The position numbers and the translations under genes were made by a program. A stretch of 64,000 bases of DNA from Coprococcus sp. OM04-5BH (GTDB taxonomy: Bacteria > Bacillota > Clostridia > Lachnospirales > Lachnospiraceae). Shown here piece after piece: positions 55,180 to 64,000 of this stretch (the stretch's first letter is position 1; each line of letters begins with the position of its first letter). The notes below the pieces were generated by a model. That model was not told the DNA's origin and did not search any database. It worked only from the letters and a program-made list of their open reading frames with translations. The stretch covers positions 1-64,000 of the forward strand of contig NZ_QULM01000004.1 of assembly GCF_003482105.1 (NCBI RefSeq), written 5' to 3'.

Positions 55180-56043
55180 ATGAAGAAAATTGTAACGTGG
55201 ATTATTCTGAGCATGCTGGCAGCGGTCGTGGCGGTATGGAACATTGCCTGTGGTATATCTGAGAGCTACAGGTATCGCCGGGACAGGGATTGTGCCATCA
55301 TGACCACAGGACAGGCGGAATATTCCAAAATGAAGAATGAAGACTACATAAAGGGCACCTATTATATAGAACCGAAGATTTCCGTTACCGGTGCAGGAGT
55401 ACACCTGGAGGTAAGGGCGGATATAGTTACAGTGGATCTTACTGTTGAGGATATGTTTGATACAGGCGGCAGACTTTCGGTGGATGACAGCTATGGCTGT
55501 ATAGTAAGCAGCGAGCTGGCATATGAGCTGTTTGGAAGCACACAAGTGACCGGATGCAGGATATCATTTGGAGAGCAGGAGTATGTGGTGAGAGCTGTGA
55601 TTGACTCCGGGGATGTATTTGTCATAATACAGGGGAAAGCTGAAAATAGACATGATGAAGACATGAAGGCTGTTGATAACAAAATTATAGATGGCATAAT
55701 AATTGATGTATCAGAAGAAAATTACAGGGGAGAATATGCCTTAGAGGTGGCAGGACACCATGGCTATGATGGGAGCGGATATTATTATGTGACGGATTAT
55801 CTGGATATGTTTCCCCATATTATGCTTCCTGCCAGGTGGTCGGATTTTGATTTCTGGAAGGATGTATCGGATGAGCTTGGGGAGATATCCGAAAGACGTA
55901 TATACGCTGATAAGGATGTAATAGAGAGATTTTACTACAGACAGAGGAGGAAAATAAACGCATATCGGGTGCGGAGCATGGTGTCGGTGGTCATTTTAGT
56001 ACCTTGTTTTATAGCAGTAATAAAAAAGCTCAAAAAAATTTAA
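55180..56043 (+). CDS. MacB periplasmic-core-like membrane protein
   Basis: 287 residues: an N-terminal span (about 5-25), an extracellular domain resembling the MacB core (DMFDTGGRLSVDDSYGCIVSSELAYELFGSTQVTG then ISFGEQEYVVRAVID), and one C-terminal span (about 266-282) with a basic end. True MacB/FtsX permeases have four spans, so this is a reduced form with two. GACAGGTGG precedes the ATG. No ATPase follows, since the next gene is clpB under its own promoter. It may be a sensor or receptor together with the adaptor rather than a transporter. Confidence 0.65.
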   Translation: MKKIVTWIILSMLAAVVAVWNIACGISESYRYRRDRDCAIMTTGQAEYSKMKNEDYIKGTYYIEPKISVTGAGVHLEVRADIVTVDLTVEDMFDTGGRLSVDDSYGCIVSSELAYELFGSTQVTGCRISFGEQEYVVRAVIDSGDVFVIIQGKAENRHDEDMKAVDNKIIDGIIIDVSEENYRGEYALEVAGHHGYDGSGYYYVTDYLDMFPHIMLPARWSDFDFWKDVSDELGEISERRIYADKDVIERFYYRQRRKINAYRVRSMVSVVILVPCFIAVIKKLKKI

Positions 56044-56049
56044 AAATTA

Positions 56050-56076
56050 TTAGCACTCACTATTGACGAGTGCTAA
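56050..56076 (+). promoter_or_regulatory. CIRCE operator (HrcA site)
   Basis: TTAGCACTC (56050-56058), nine bases, GAGTGCTAA (56068-56076): a perfect CIRCE inverted repeat. It overlaps the -35 region of the clpB promoter, so HrcA binding would block initiation until heat stress. Confidence 0.97.
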
Positions 56077-56091
56077 CAAAAGTGATATATT
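56063..56091 (+). promoter_or_regulatory. Promoter of clpB
   Basis: TTGACG (56063-56068) and TATATT (56086-56091) with a 17-base spacer, embedded in the CIRCE operator. Confidence 0.8.
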
Positions 56092-56163
56092 AATACTCGT
56101 AAAGAGAAAATGTGATGTTCAGAGTGGTGAATGTTACATGTTGAACAGCCCGTTTGTATCTTC

Positions 56164-56177
56164 AAATGGGCTGATTA
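56164..56177 (+). repeat. Dispersed leader element, copy D (partial)
   Basis: AAATGGGCTGATTA, 22 bases before the clpB start codon; it matches the core AATGGGCTGAT of the other copies. Confidence 0.55.
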
Positions 56178-56197
56178 TATATAAGGAGGCGAGTGTT

Positions 56198-58768
56198 ATG
56201 GATATGGATAGATATACAAGGAAGTCTTTGGAAGTAGTTGAAAAGGCTAAAGAGAAGGCATTGGAATTTGATAATCAGGAGCTGACACAGCTTCATTTGC
56301 TGGCAGGACTCCTTGAGACAGATGAAAGTCTTATTCCTAAGATTTTCGAGAAAATGGATGTGAATGTCAGCGCGGCAGTAGACCGGGTTGAGAATAAGCT
56401 TGCTTCGTTACCTAAAGTAAGCGGTGGCAATATGTATGCCGGAAATGAATTTTCAAAGGCTCTTATACAGGCAGAAAAAGAAGCAAAGCAGATGGGCGAT
56501 GAGTATATATCTGTTGAGCATTTGTTCCTGGGAATCATCAGCAAGGCTGACAGGGATGTTAAGGAGCTTTTAAAGGTTTGGAATATAGACAGGAACAGTT
56601 TTCTTACGGCATTGGCGTCCATCAGAGGAAATAAAAAGGTGGACAGTGATACTCCGGAGAACGGCTATGAGGCAATGGAGAAGTTCGGCTACGATCTGGT
56701 GGCAAGGGCTAAGGAGCAGAAGCTTGATCCTGTTATCGGCAGGGACGGCGAGATAAGAAATGTCATAAGGATTCTTTCAAGGAAGACCAAGAACAATCCG
56801 GTACTTATTGGTGAGCCTGGTGTAGGTAAGACTGCAGTAGTTGAAGGCCTGGCACAGAGGATCGTGCGTGGCGATGTACCTGAGGGACTTAAGAATAAGA
56901 AGATATTTGCACTGGATATGGGTGCGTTGGTGGCTGGTGCCAAGTATAGAGGTGAATTCGAGGAGCGTCTTAAGACAGTCCTTGATGAGGTGAAGAAATC
57001 AGAGGGAGAGATAATCCTATTCATAGATGAGCTTCATACCATTGTAGGTGCCGGTAAGACTGACGGTGCCATGGACGCAGGCAATATGTTAAAGCCTATG
57101 CTTGCCAGAGGTGAGCTTCACTGTATAGGTGCCACAACTCTTGATGAGTACAGGAAATATATTGAGAAGGACGCGGCTCTTGAGAGACGTTTCCAGCCGG
57201 TTACAGTAGATGAACCTACAGTTGAGGATACTATTTCAATCCTTCGAGGAATAAAGGAAAGGTATGAGGTGTTCCATGGCGTTAAGATTTCTGACGGCGC
57301 CCTGGTAAATGCCGCTGTTCTTTCAAACAGATATATAACAGACAGATTCCTTCCTGATAAGGCAATAGACCTGGTGGATGAGGCATGTGCCATGATAAAG
57401 ACAGAGCTTGATTCAATGCCTGTTGAGGTGGATGAGATCACAAGAAAGATAATGCAGCTTGAGATTGAGGAAGCTGCCCTTAAGAAGGAAGAGGATCACT
57501 TAAGCAAGCAGCGTCTGGCTGATATCCAGGCAGAACTTTCAGAGCTTAAGGACAAGGCCAATAATCTTAAGGCAAAATGGGAGAATGAAAAGGCGAGTGT
57601 AGAGAAGATCCGTAACCTCAAGGAGGAAATGGAGAAGGTTAAGGCTGATATCCAGATGGCTCAGAGAAATTACGATCTTAACAAGGCGGCAGAGTTACAA
57701 TATGGTAAGCTTCCTGCCATCAAGAAGGAGCTGGAGACCCTTGAGGCGTCTGCTTCCGACAAGGAAAGGGAGCTGGTACATGAGGTTGTATCCGAGGAGG
57801 AGATCTCCAAGATAGTATCAAAGTGGACCGGTATACCTGTATCGAAGCTTACCGAAAGCGAGAAGAGCAAGACCCTTAACCTGGCAAATGAGCTTAAGAA
57901 GAGAGTCGTTGGACAGGACAATGCCGTAGAACTTGTAAGTGACGCCATAATCAGATCAAAGGCAGGTATCAAGGATCCTACAAAGCCTATCGGTTCCTTC
58001 CTGTTCCTTGGTCCTACAGGTGTAGGTAAGACAGAGCTTGCCAAGTCACTGGCAGCAGCCTTATTTGACAATGAGGCTAATATGGTCCGTATCGATATGA
58101 GTGAATACATGGAGAAGCATTCAGTGGCAAGGCTTATAGGAGCGCCTCCGGGATATGTAGGATATGAAGAGGGTGGTCAGCTTACTGAGGCTGTAAGGAG
58201 AAAGCCATACTCAGTTATCCTTTTTGATGAGGTTGAGAAGGCTCACCCGGATGTATTCAATGTATTGCTTCAGGTGCTTGATGATGGACGTATAACAGAC
58301 TCCCAGGGCAGAACTGTGGACTTTAAGAATACCATAATCATCATGACCTCTAATATAGGTGGTGCTGATATAGCTGCCGAGGGTGGCAACATAAGTGATA
58401 AGGTAAGAGAAGAGGTTATGAGTGAGCTTAAAGCTCATTTCAGACCAGAGTTCCTTAACCGTATAGATGAGACGATCCTGTTCAATGCTCTTTCAAGAGA
58501 GAATATCAAGGGTATTGTGGATCTTATGCTGGCTGATCTTAACAAGAGACTGGCAGACCGTGAGATAAGGATCGAGCTTACAGACGCAGCCAAGGAGGCA
58601 GTGGTAGAACAGGGCTATGATCAGGTATACGGTGCAAGACCTCTTAAGAGATATCTCCAGAAGAATGTGGAGACTCTGGTTGCCAGGATGATCCTTTCAG
58701 GACAGGTAAGCACAGATAAGCCGGTAGTCCTTGATTACGACGGAAAGGGGCTTGTGGCAAGAAATTAA
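56198..58768 (+). CDS. clpB: ClpB disaggregase (AAA+ chaperone)
   Basis: Hexameric cytoplasmic ATPase that pulls proteins out of aggregates together with DnaK. 856 residues, the normal length. It has an N domain with two Clp repeats (1-145), first AAA+ module with GEPGVGKT (205-212) and [10 protein letters not shown], a long coiled-coil middle domain (about 400-520) that separates ClpB from ClpC/ClpA, second module with GPTGVGKT (605-612) and a C-terminal helical domain. No ClpP-binding IGF loop is apparent. The ATG at 56198 follows AAGGAGG; upstream in-frame codons fall in the CIRCE operator. Heat-shock regulation by HrcA is expected. Confidence 0.96.
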   Translation: MDMDRYTRKSLEVVEKAKEKALEFDNQELTQLHLLAGLLETDESLIPKIFEKMDVNVSAAVDRVENKLASLPKVSGGNMYAGNEFSKALIQAEKEAKQMGDEYISVEHLFLGIISKADRDVKELLKVWNIDRNSFLTALASIRGNKKVDSDTPENGYEAMEKFGYDLVARAKEQKLDPVIGRDGEIRNVIRILSRKTKNNPVLIGEPGVGKTAVVEGLAQRIVRGDVPEGLKNKKIFALDMGALVAGAKYRGEFEERLKTVLDEVKKSEGEIILFIDELHTIVGAGKTDGAMDAGNMLKPMLARGELHCIGATTLDEYRKYIEKDAALERRFQPVTVDEPTVEDTISILRGIKERYEVFHGVKISDGALVNAAVLSNRYITDRFLPDKAIDLVDEACAMIKTELDSMPVEVDEITRKIMQLEIEEAALKKEEDHLSKQRLADIQAELSELKDKANNLKAKWENEKASVEKIRNLKEEMEKVKADIQMAQRNYDLNKAAELQYGKLPAIKKELETLEASASDKERELVHEVVSEEEISKIVSKWTGIPVSKLTESEKSKTLNLANELKKRVVGQDNAVELVSDAIIRSKAGIKDPTKPIGSFLFLGPTGVGKTELAKSLAAALFDNEANMVRIDMSEYMEKHSVARLIGAPPGYVGYEEGGQLTEAVRRKPYSVILFDEVEKAHPDVFNVLLQVLDDGRITDSQGRTVDFKNTIIIMTSNIGGADIAAEGGNISDKVREEVMSELKAHFRPEFLNRIDETILFNALSRENIKGIVDLMLADLNKRLADREIRIELTDAAKEAVVEQGYDQVYGARPLKRYLQKNVETLVARMILSGQVSTDKPVVLDYDGKGLVARN

Positions 58769-58794
58769 TAAAATAAGAAAATGATTTCCCTTCC

Positions 58795-58823
58795 TTGCAA
58801 ATGTGTGTGCAGTTTGATACTAT
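58795..58823 (+). promoter_or_regulatory. Promoter of glyA
   Basis: TTGCAA (58795-58800), 17 bases, TACTAT (58818-58823), giving a leader of about 25 bases, too short for a riboswitch. Confidence 0.6.
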
Positions 58824-58854
58824 ATATACATTAAGTTTAGGAGGAATCATTAAT

Positions 58855-60090
58855 ATGTTTGGATTTGAGGAAATTACGAAGGTAGATCCTGAAGTTGCGG
58901 CAGCAATGACAGATGAGTTAAACAGACAGAACAATAATCTTGAGCTTATTGCCTCAGAGAATATTGTTTCAAAGGCAGTTATGGCAGCTATGGGAAGCCA
59001 TCTTACAAACAAGTATGCTGAGGGATATCCGGGCAAGAGATATTACGGTGGATGTCAGTATGTTGATGTGGTTGAAGATCTTGCCAGAGAGAGAGCCAAG
59101 GAATTATTCGGATGTGAGTATGTAAATGTTCAGCCTCATTCAGGTGCACAGGCCAATATGGCAGTGTTCTTCGCTATCATGCAGCCTGGTGACACATTCA
59201 TGGGTATGAACCTTGACCACGGCGGACATCTTACCCACGGTTCACCTGTCAACATGTCAGGAAAGTACTTCCATTGTGTTCCTTATGGTGTTAATGATGA
59301 TGGATTTATAGATTATGACAATGTTCTTGCCATTGCGAAGGAATGTAAGCCAAAGCTCATAGTAGCAGGTGCTTCAGCATATGCAAGAGCCATTGACTTC
59401 AAGAAGTTCAGAGAGATAGCTGACGAAGTAGGTGCATACCTTATGGTAGACATGGCACATATTGCGGGTCTTGTGGCAGCAGGACTTCACATGAGCCCTA
59501 TCCCATATGCACATGTTACAACAACCACTACTCACAAGACCCTTCGCGGACCTCGTGGTGGTATGATCATGAGCAGCAATGAAGTAAATGAGAAGTTTAA
59601 CTTCAATAAGGCAGTATTCCCTGGTATCCAGGGTGGACCTCTTATGCATGTTATCGCAGGTAAGGCAGTATGCTTCAAGGAAGCTCTTACACCTGAGTTC
59701 AAGGCATATCAGCAGCAGGTTGTCAAGAATGCGGCAGCTCTTGCTTCTGCACTTATGGCAAGAGGCTTTGATATTGTATCAGGCGGTACAGATAACCACC
59801 TTATGCTCCTTGATCTCAAGAGACTTGGACGTACAGGTAAGGAGGTTGAGAAGCTCCTTGATGAGGTTCATATTACAGCCAATAAGAACACAGTTCCAAA
59901 TGATCCAAAGTCACCATTTGTAACAAGTGGTGTAAGACTTGGAACACCTGCTGTAACCTCAAGAGGTGCAGATGAAGCTGATATGGAGATTATCGCAGAA
60001 GCAATCAAGGCAGCAGTCCTTGACGGCGATAAGGCAAAGGCAGAAGAGCTGGTTAAGAGCATTGTAACAAAGTACCCACTCTACGCATAA
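58855..60090 (+). CDS. glyA: Serine hydroxymethyltransferase
   Basis: Converts serine and tetrahydrofolate to glycine and 5,10-methylene-tetrahydrofolate with pyridoxal phosphate; a main source of one-carbon units. 411 residues, the standard bacterial length. The PLP lysine is K228 in [29 protein letters not shown] and the substrate-loop residues near [13 protein letters not shown] are present. AGGAGG eight bases before ATG 58855 fixes the start. It is a single-gene unit between its own promoter and terminator. Confidence 0.97.
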   Translation: MFGFEEITKVDPEVAAAMTDELNRQNNNLELIASENIVSKAVMAAMGSHLTNKYAEGYPGKRYYGGCQYVDVVEDLARERAKELFGCEYVNVQPHSGAQANMAVFFAIMQPGDTFMGMNLDHGGHLTHGSPVNMSGKYFHCVPYGVNDDGFIDYDNVLAIAKECKPKLIVAGASAYARAIDFKKFREIADEVGAYLMVDMAHIAGLVAAGLHMSPIPYAHVTTTTTHKTLRGPRGGMIMSSNEVNEKFNFNKAVFPGIQGGPLMHVIAGKAVCFKEALTPEFKAYQQQVVKNAAALASALMARGFDIVSGGTDNHLMLLDLKRLGRTGKEVEKLLDEVHITANKNTVPNDPKSPFVTSGVRLGTPAVTSRGADEADMEIIAEAIKAAVLDGDKAKAEELVKSIVTKYPLYA

Positions 60091-60118
60091 AAACTTTTTG
60101 AAAAAGTGTAATATAAAG

Positions 60119-60157
60119 AAGACCATCTATCCAATACAGGAAAGGTGGTCTTTTTTT
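60119..60157 (+). terminator. Terminator of glyA
   Basis: GACCATCT (60121-60128) pairs with AGGTGGTC (60143-60150), with one G-T pair, followed by seven T. Confidence 0.85.
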
Positions 60158-60211
60158 ATAAATTTTTTCAAAAAAAACAATAACCATTCCCTTATATTTT
60201 CCCCTATAGTA

Positions 60212-60240
60212 TTGCCTGAAAAAGGAAATACTAATATAAT
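60212..60240 (+). promoter_or_regulatory. Promoter of ftsH
   Basis: TTGCCT (60212-60217), 17 bases, perfect TATAAT (60235-60240). No CIRCE element is present here. Confidence 0.75.
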
Positions 60241-60297
60241 GTTACAGGTAAAATCAGTTTTTAAGACTGAAATATCTTATACAGAAAGGATAAGCTA

Positions 60298-62196
60298 TTG
60301 GACGATAAGCAGAATAATAACGACATAAATGGAAATGACAATAACAATAAAAATAAGAAAAATCCGAAATCTATGATAGTTCTTATTGTTATTTCCGTTG
60401 TCCTTACACTTTTGTTCTGGAAGGTGTATAACCGTATATCCGACGGACGTACAGATGAAGCCCCATACAGCCAGTTTGTACAGGCACTTGACGCCGGAGA
60501 GATAAGTGAGGTTGAAGTATACAGCTCACAGATCAAATGGGTGCCTAAGCAGGGAACAGGAATACTGTCAAAGACAACCTATGTGACAGTTCCTATCGCT
60601 GATGACAGTCTGGCGCTGAGACTTAAGACAGCAGCGGACAAATACGGAACAGAATATAAGGGCGTTGACGAAAGCGGTGGAGCCATATTCTACAGTATTA
60701 TTTCAAATGTGGCTATATTTGCCCTGTTCTTCCTCTTCTTAAATCTCATGATGAAGAAGGGCGGAGGAATAATGAACGTAGGCAAGTCCAACGCCAAGGT
60801 ATATATGGAGAAGAAGACCGGAGTTACATTTGCAGATGTGGCAGGGGAGGAGGAGGCTAAGGAGTCCCTCACAGAGATGGTTGACTTCCTTCATAATCCG
60901 AAGAGGTATCTTGACATAGGTGCGAAGCTGCCAAAGGGAGCACTTCTTGTGGGACCTCCGGGAACAGGTAAGACCCTTCTTGCAAAGGCGGTTGCAGGTG
61001 AGGCTAATGTTCCTTTCTTCTCAATGTCAGGCTCAAGCTTTGTTGAGATGTATGTAGGCGTAGGCGCCTCAAGAGTAAGAGATCTGTTCAAACAGGCTGC
61101 TCAGATGGCACCATGTATTATATTTATTGATGAGATCGACGCCATCGGTAAGAGCAGGGACAGCCGTCATGGCGGTGACTCCGAGCGTGAACAGACTTTA
61201 AACCAGCTTCTTGCGGAGATGGATGGTTTTGATACATCTAAGGGTATAGTTATACTTGCGGCAACCAACAGACCGGAGACTCTTGACAAGGCGCTTCTCC
61301 GTCCGGGACGATTTGACAGAAGAGTTATTGTGGAGAAGCCTGATCTTAAGGGACGTGAGGATACCCTTAAGGTTCATTCAAAGAATGTTAAGATGGATGA
61401 GACTGTGGATCTTCATGAGCTGGCACTGGCAACCTCGGGAGCAGTTGGTGCCGACCTTGCGAATATCATAAATGAGGCAGCTCTTGCTGCTGTAAGGAAC
61501 AACAGAGACTTAGTTTCGCAGCAGGATCTTATAGGTGCCGTGGAGGTGGTATTTGCAGGTAAGGAAAAGAAGGACAGACTGTTAAGCAGAGAAGAGAAGC
61601 GTATAGTTGCGTACCATGAGGTGGGACATGCGCTGCTTGTGGCACTGCAGAAGCATACAGAACCTATCCAGCGTATAACCATAGTTCCGAGAACCATGGG
61701 TTCCCTCGGCTATGTATGGCAGGTGCCGGAGGAAGAGAAATATCTGGTGTCAAAGGCTGAGATGGAGGCTGATATTGTTACACTCCTCGGTGGACGTGCT
61801 GCAGAGGAGCTGAAATTCGCCTCTGTGACCACAGGAGCTTCAAACGATATTGAGCAGGCAACCAGAAAGGCAAGAGCCATGGTTACAGTCTACGGTATGT
61901 CTGATAAGTTCGGAATGGTACAGCTTGAGGCTGTAGAGGGTCAGTATCTTGATAGAAGCATGGCACTCCAGTGCTCCGATGAAACAGCTACCAAGATAGA
62001 TAAAGAAGTAAGAGACATGATAAAGGCGTCATATGTTAAGGCGAAGGGCATATTATCAAAGCATCTTGATACTCTTGACTCCATTGCGGCTTTCCTTATT
62101 GAACATGAAACAATTACAGGAAAGGAATTTATGGAGATATTTGAGAGGATAGAAGGGGCAAAAGAAACAAAGGAAGCCCAGCCTGTACAGGCGTAG
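60298..62196 (+). CDS. ftsH: ATP-dependent zinc metalloprotease FtsH
   Basis: Membrane-bound hexameric protease that degrades misfolded membrane proteins and regulators. 632 residues: an N-terminal Asn/Asp/Lys-rich stretch, first span (about 25-43), an extracellular domain, second span (about 122-140), AAA+ domain with GPPGTGKT (219-226), Walker [15 protein letters not shown] region [18 protein letters not shown], and a peptidase domain with HEVGH (440-444). The start is TTG at 60298: GAAAGG lies eight bases upstream and no ATG is available in frame before the first span. Confidence 0.96.
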   Translation: MDDKQNNNDINGNDNNNKNKKNPKSMIVLIVISVVLTLLFWKVYNRISDGRTDEAPYSQFVQALDAGEISEVEVYSSQIKWVPKQGTGILSKTTYVTVPIADDSLALRLKTAADKYGTEYKGVDESGGAIFYSIISNVAIFALFFLFLNLMMKKGGGIMNVGKSNAKVYMEKKTGVTFADVAGEEEAKESLTEMVDFLHNPKRYLDIGAKLPKGALLVGPPGTGKTLLAKAVAGEANVPFFSMSGSSFVEMYVGVGASRVRDLFKQAAQMAPCIIFIDEIDAIGKSRDSRHGGDSEREQTLNQLLAEMDGFDTSKGIVILAATNRPETLDKALLRPGRFDRRVIVEKPDLKGREDTLKVHSKNVKMDETVDLHELALATSGAVGADLANIINEAALAAVRNNRDLVSQQDLIGAVEVVFAGKEKKDRLLSREEKRIVAYHEVGHALLVALQKHTEPIQRITIVPRTMGSLGYVWQVPEEEKYLVSKAEMEADIVTLLGGRAAEELKFASVTTGASNDIEQATRKARAMVTVYGMSDKFGMVQLEAVEGQYLDRSMALQCSDETATKIDKEVRDMIKASYVKAKGILSKHLDTLDSIAAFLIEHETITGKEFMEIFERIEGAKETKEAQPVQA

Positions 62197-62208
62197 ATAG
62201 AGAAAAAA

Positions 62209-62235
62209 AGAGCACCCATTCTGGGTGCTCTTTGA
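62209..62235 (+). terminator. Terminator of ftsH
   Basis: AGAGCACCCA pairs perfectly with TGGGTGCTCT over a three-base loop (62209-62231), preceded by A and followed by T residues. Confidence 0.9.
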
Positions 62236-62344
62236 TTTTGTAATGATTGTTGCTCTATTTTTATATGGATAAATGATCAATACTTTGTTATACTTTGAAT
62301 ATATTACATTATGCTAATTGAAATTTACAAAGGAGGCAGTGATA

Positions 62345-62575
62345 TTGGTAGAAAAAATTTCATTTAATGATAAAAATATCAATGTGGTTTCTTTTGATAG
62401 TCGTGATCAGATGATTTCTTCTCAGGAGTCTGAAATGGACAGAAGAGCAATCTGTGCCGTGAAAGCAGCCGTTGAAAAGGCGGTTGTGTGTAAGAAGCCT
62501 GTTGCAAAGTATGACGTGAAAGCAAAGAAAGCATATATTCAGTATGCAGATGGGAAGATTAAATATGTTGACTAA
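62345..62575 (+). CDS. Small protein preceding zeta-like kinase (candidate antitoxin)
   Basis: 76 residues, mixed charge, ending in a beta hairpin (KKAYIQYADGKIKYVD). TTG 62345 is chosen because GGAGG (62332-62336) is eight bases upstream; GTG 62339 is too close and TTG 62318 lies before the ribosome site. Its last 11 bases overlap the next gene, so the two are coupled. Place, size and overlap suggest the antitoxin of a zeta-type pair, but it does not look like the epsilon antitoxin. A possible promoter is TTGTAA (62238) with TTATAT (62261). Confidence 0.65.
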   Translation: MVEKISFNDKNINVVSFDSRDQMISSQESEMDRRAICAVKAAVEKAVVCKKPVAKYDVKAKKAYIQYADGKIKYVD

Positions 62576-63122
62576 GAAGCCCATGGTCTTATTTTTTGCG
62601 GGACCTAATGGATCAGGGAAAAGTACTATAACACAATATTTTGATATTGTGGGAGAATATACAAATGCAGACGATATGGTAAAAACTGTTGGCATGAGTA
62701 ATGCAGTTGCGGCTGTTCTGGCAGATGAAAAAAGGTATCAAACCATTGACGAGAAAAGAGATTTTACATTTGAAACAGTTTTATCATCTGGATATAAATT
62801 GAAGATATTAAATAAAGCAAAAGAGGAAGGATATTTTATAAAGGGAGTATTCGTATTAACCGTTGATCCTAATATAAATATTGCCAGAGTTGAAGCAAGG
62901 GTGGCGTCAGGCGGACATGATGTTGAAAGAGAGAAAATAGTTAGCCGATACACAAAATCGTTAAAGAATATCCCTGCCCTTATGGAACTGTGTGATATAT
63001 TGCATGTGTACGATAATTCGGTAGAGCCTGTTCGTATAATCAGAAAGCATAAGGACGATATAACAATTTTCCCTAACGATATATGGAGCGAAGAACAAAT
63101 ACTTGGCTTGTTGGGATTTTAG
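62565..63122 (+). CDS. Zeta-toxin-like P-loop kinase
   Basis: 185 residues. P-loop AGPNGSGKST (12-21) and the segments EYTNADDM, ETVLSSGYKLKILNKAKEEGYFIKGVFVLT and ARVEARVASGGHDV follow the zeta toxin/PezT-type family, whose founding members phosphorylate UDP-N-acetylglucosamine and so poison cell-wall synthesis. It is shorter than classical zeta (about 270-290), so it may be a related small kinase with another target. The preceding gene overlaps by 11 bases. A terminator follows. Confidence 0.8.
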   Translation: MLTKKPMVLFFAGPNGSGKSTITQYFDIVGEYTNADDMVKTVGMSNAVAAVLADEKRYQTIDEKRDFTFETVLSSGYKLKILNKAKEEGYFIKGVFVLTVDPNINIARVEARVASGGHDVEREKIVSRYTKSLKNIPALMELCDILHVYDNSVEPVRIIRKHKDDITIFPNDIWSEEQILGLLGF

Positions 63123-63123
63123 T

Positions 63124-63189
63124 AAAAAGAGAGTATCCACTTTGAGGAGGTTTAATAATATGCCACTCAAAACAGATACTCTCTTTTTT
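63124..63189. terminator. Bidirectional terminator
   Basis: Bases 63124-63137 pair with 63175-63188 (AAAGAGAGTATC with GATACTCTCTTT plus more A-T pairs), with T runs in both directions. It serves the zeta-like gene and the convergent nucleotidase gene, whose stop codon is at 63188-63190. Confidence 0.75.
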
Positions 63190-63781
63190 ATTTCTTCAAC
63201 AGTTCATCAAGGGTCTTGCCGTAGGCAGGAAGAAATTCTTCAACGAAATCCTTTACCTCCGGGAAATTCCCGGTCAGTTCATTTATCCTGGTAGTTGTAG
63301 ACTCCAGTGCACTCTTAAATTCTGTGTTGCCGGAGCCTGTCTCTTCCATACATTTAATAAGGGCTGACAGCTTGTCGGCACATTTTACGAGCTTCCACAG
63401 GTCGGCGTCCTCATTGCTTTTGATGAGCACGTTCTCGTAAGCACCGCGGAGATCCTCGGGAAGCTTGTACAGAAGCTTTCTTAAGGCAATATTCTCAACG
63501 GATTTAAAGGCGTCGGTAAGCTCATCATTATAGTATTTCACAGGGGTTGGCATGTCTCCGGTAATTATCTCCGATGCGTCATGGTACATGCCGATCAGGG
63601 CGGCCTTCTCCGCGTCATAGTCCTTGCCGTAGCGGACATTTGCAATGGTTGCAAGGGCATGGGAGATGAAAGCAACCTCAAGGCTGTGCTCGCAGAGACT
63701 TTCCTCCCGGGAATTTCTCATGAGAGCCCATCTGTCTATATATTTCATTCTTGATATAAGTGCAAAAAAATTGTATTCCAT
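63188..63781 (-). CDS. yfbR: HD-domain 5'-nucleotidase (YfbR type)
   Basis: 197 residues. The HD metal site is complete: H32 in LCEHSLEVA, H67-D68 in IGMYHDASE, and a later aspartate in KCADKLSAL. The opening SRMKYIDRWALMRNSREESLCEH and GDMPTPVKY are typical of YfbR, which removes phosphate from deoxynucleoside 5'-monophosphates and helps set dNTP supply. The start at 63781 has only a modest AAAGGA site. The next minus-strand gene upstream ends 93 bases away. Confidence 0.88.
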   Translation of the reverse strand: MEYNFFALISRMKYIDRWALMRNSREESLCEHSLEVAFISHALATIANVRYGKDYDAEKAALIGMYHDASEIITGDMPTPVKYYNDELTDAFKSVENIALRKLLYKLPEDLRGAYENVLIKSNEDADLWKLVKCADKLSALIKCMEETGSGNTEFKSALESTTTRINELTGNFPEVKDFVEEFLPAYGKTLDELLKK

Positions 63782-63873
63782 AAAGTATCCTTTCTCTGTA
63801 ATTAGTCGTGAAAGATCAGGCTCATAAAAAGATCATGGCTTATTTTTACTCTTCACGTTTATTATCTGTTTGT

Positions 63874-64000
63874 TTATTTATTATCTGTCTGTTTATTATC
63901 TGCCTGTTTATTATTTCTCTGTTTTGTATTCCCTGACGTTGGACTTTCCTTATGAAAGAAGTCATATACATTCTTCGCTGCGTCCTTTGTCATGCCGGGA
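63874..64000 (-). CDS. uvrC: C-terminal end of probable excinuclease UvrC (partial)
   Basis: On the minus strand a frame is open from the window edge to a TAA at 63874-63876. It encodes PGMTKDAAKNVYDFFHKES and then a polar tail with repeated N-K-Q. The first part matches the last helix-hairpin-helix of UvrC (PGM-x-AA-x-VY-x-FFH). The tail comes from 14-15-base DNA repeats (TTTATTATCTG units, 63871-63915). Only 42 codons are visible, so the call is tentative. Confidence 0.55.
   Translation of the reverse strand, partial: PGMTKDAAKNVYDFFHKESPTSGNTKQRNNKQADNKQTDNK

Noticed and set aside
63103-63294. 63-codon gene after the zeta-like gene
   Set aside because: It lies across a bidirectional terminator and is antisense to the nucleotidase gene.

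Overview
The window looks like chromosome from a low-GC Gram-positive anaerobe of the Clostridia, most probably Lachnospiraceae-like. Signs are strong AGGAGG ribosome sites with some TTG starts, tRNA genes without encoded CCA, a perfect CIRCE operator in front of clpB, a LytTR regulator, a PD-(D/E)XK (Rpn-type) nuclease and an IS256-family element. The family assignment is inference from gene style.

Layout. 1-906: seven tRNA genes (Asn, Glu, Thr, Tyr, initiator Met, Phe, and a second identical Thr) between a clear promoter and a terminator. 1276-3147: a family 4 type glycosyltransferase with a repeated coiled-coil tail. 3474-10636: a small unknown gene, a giant DUF4132 protein and a cysteine-rich protein. 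11251-12471: tyrS, convergent with a large membrane protein (12579-14606). 15043-15729: a LytTR response regulator preceded by four helically phased direct repeats.

15932-44078 is the most interesting part: about 20 genes on one strand, many overlapping or nearly touching. They encode zinc-ribbon proteins, an HExxH protein, a VirD4/TraD-like ATPase next to a relative without Walker motifs, a JAMM protease, a membrane-anchored von Willebrand A protein, two large tubulin/FtsZ-like proteins (one frameshifted and partly overwritten by the other), a zinc-ribbon GTPase followed by a GAP1-like protein, a degenerate kinase, a Sel1 membrane protein, a polytopic membrane protein, a leucine-rich-repeat protein and a DUF1810 protein. 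Tubulin + vWA + distinct GTPase is the core of a membrane-remodelling system predicted from genome context for FtsZ-like families. The ATPase pair, JAMM protease, pseudokinase and second tubulin make this an elaborated version whose function is not known. An IS256-type element (44271-45747) lies just beyond its 3' end.

45942-56043: an Rpn-type nuclease and an OmpR/histidine-kinase pair on the minus strand, divergent from an operon for a lipoprotein solute-binding protein, a single-chain fusion of two ABC sugar permeases, a membrane-fusion (HlyD-like) protein and a MacB-core-like protein; no ATPase gene is present. 56198-62196: housekeeping genes clpB (CIRCE/HrcA control), glyA and ftsH. 62345-63122: a zeta-like P-loop toxin candidate with a small overlapping partner. 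63188-64000: an HD nucleotidase (YfbR type) and the last codons of a probable uvrC, both on the minus strand.

A short leader sequence (core AATGGGCTGATGTT) recurs 20-28 bases before the start codons of five genes in different parts of the window and is not explained by any feature type I know.
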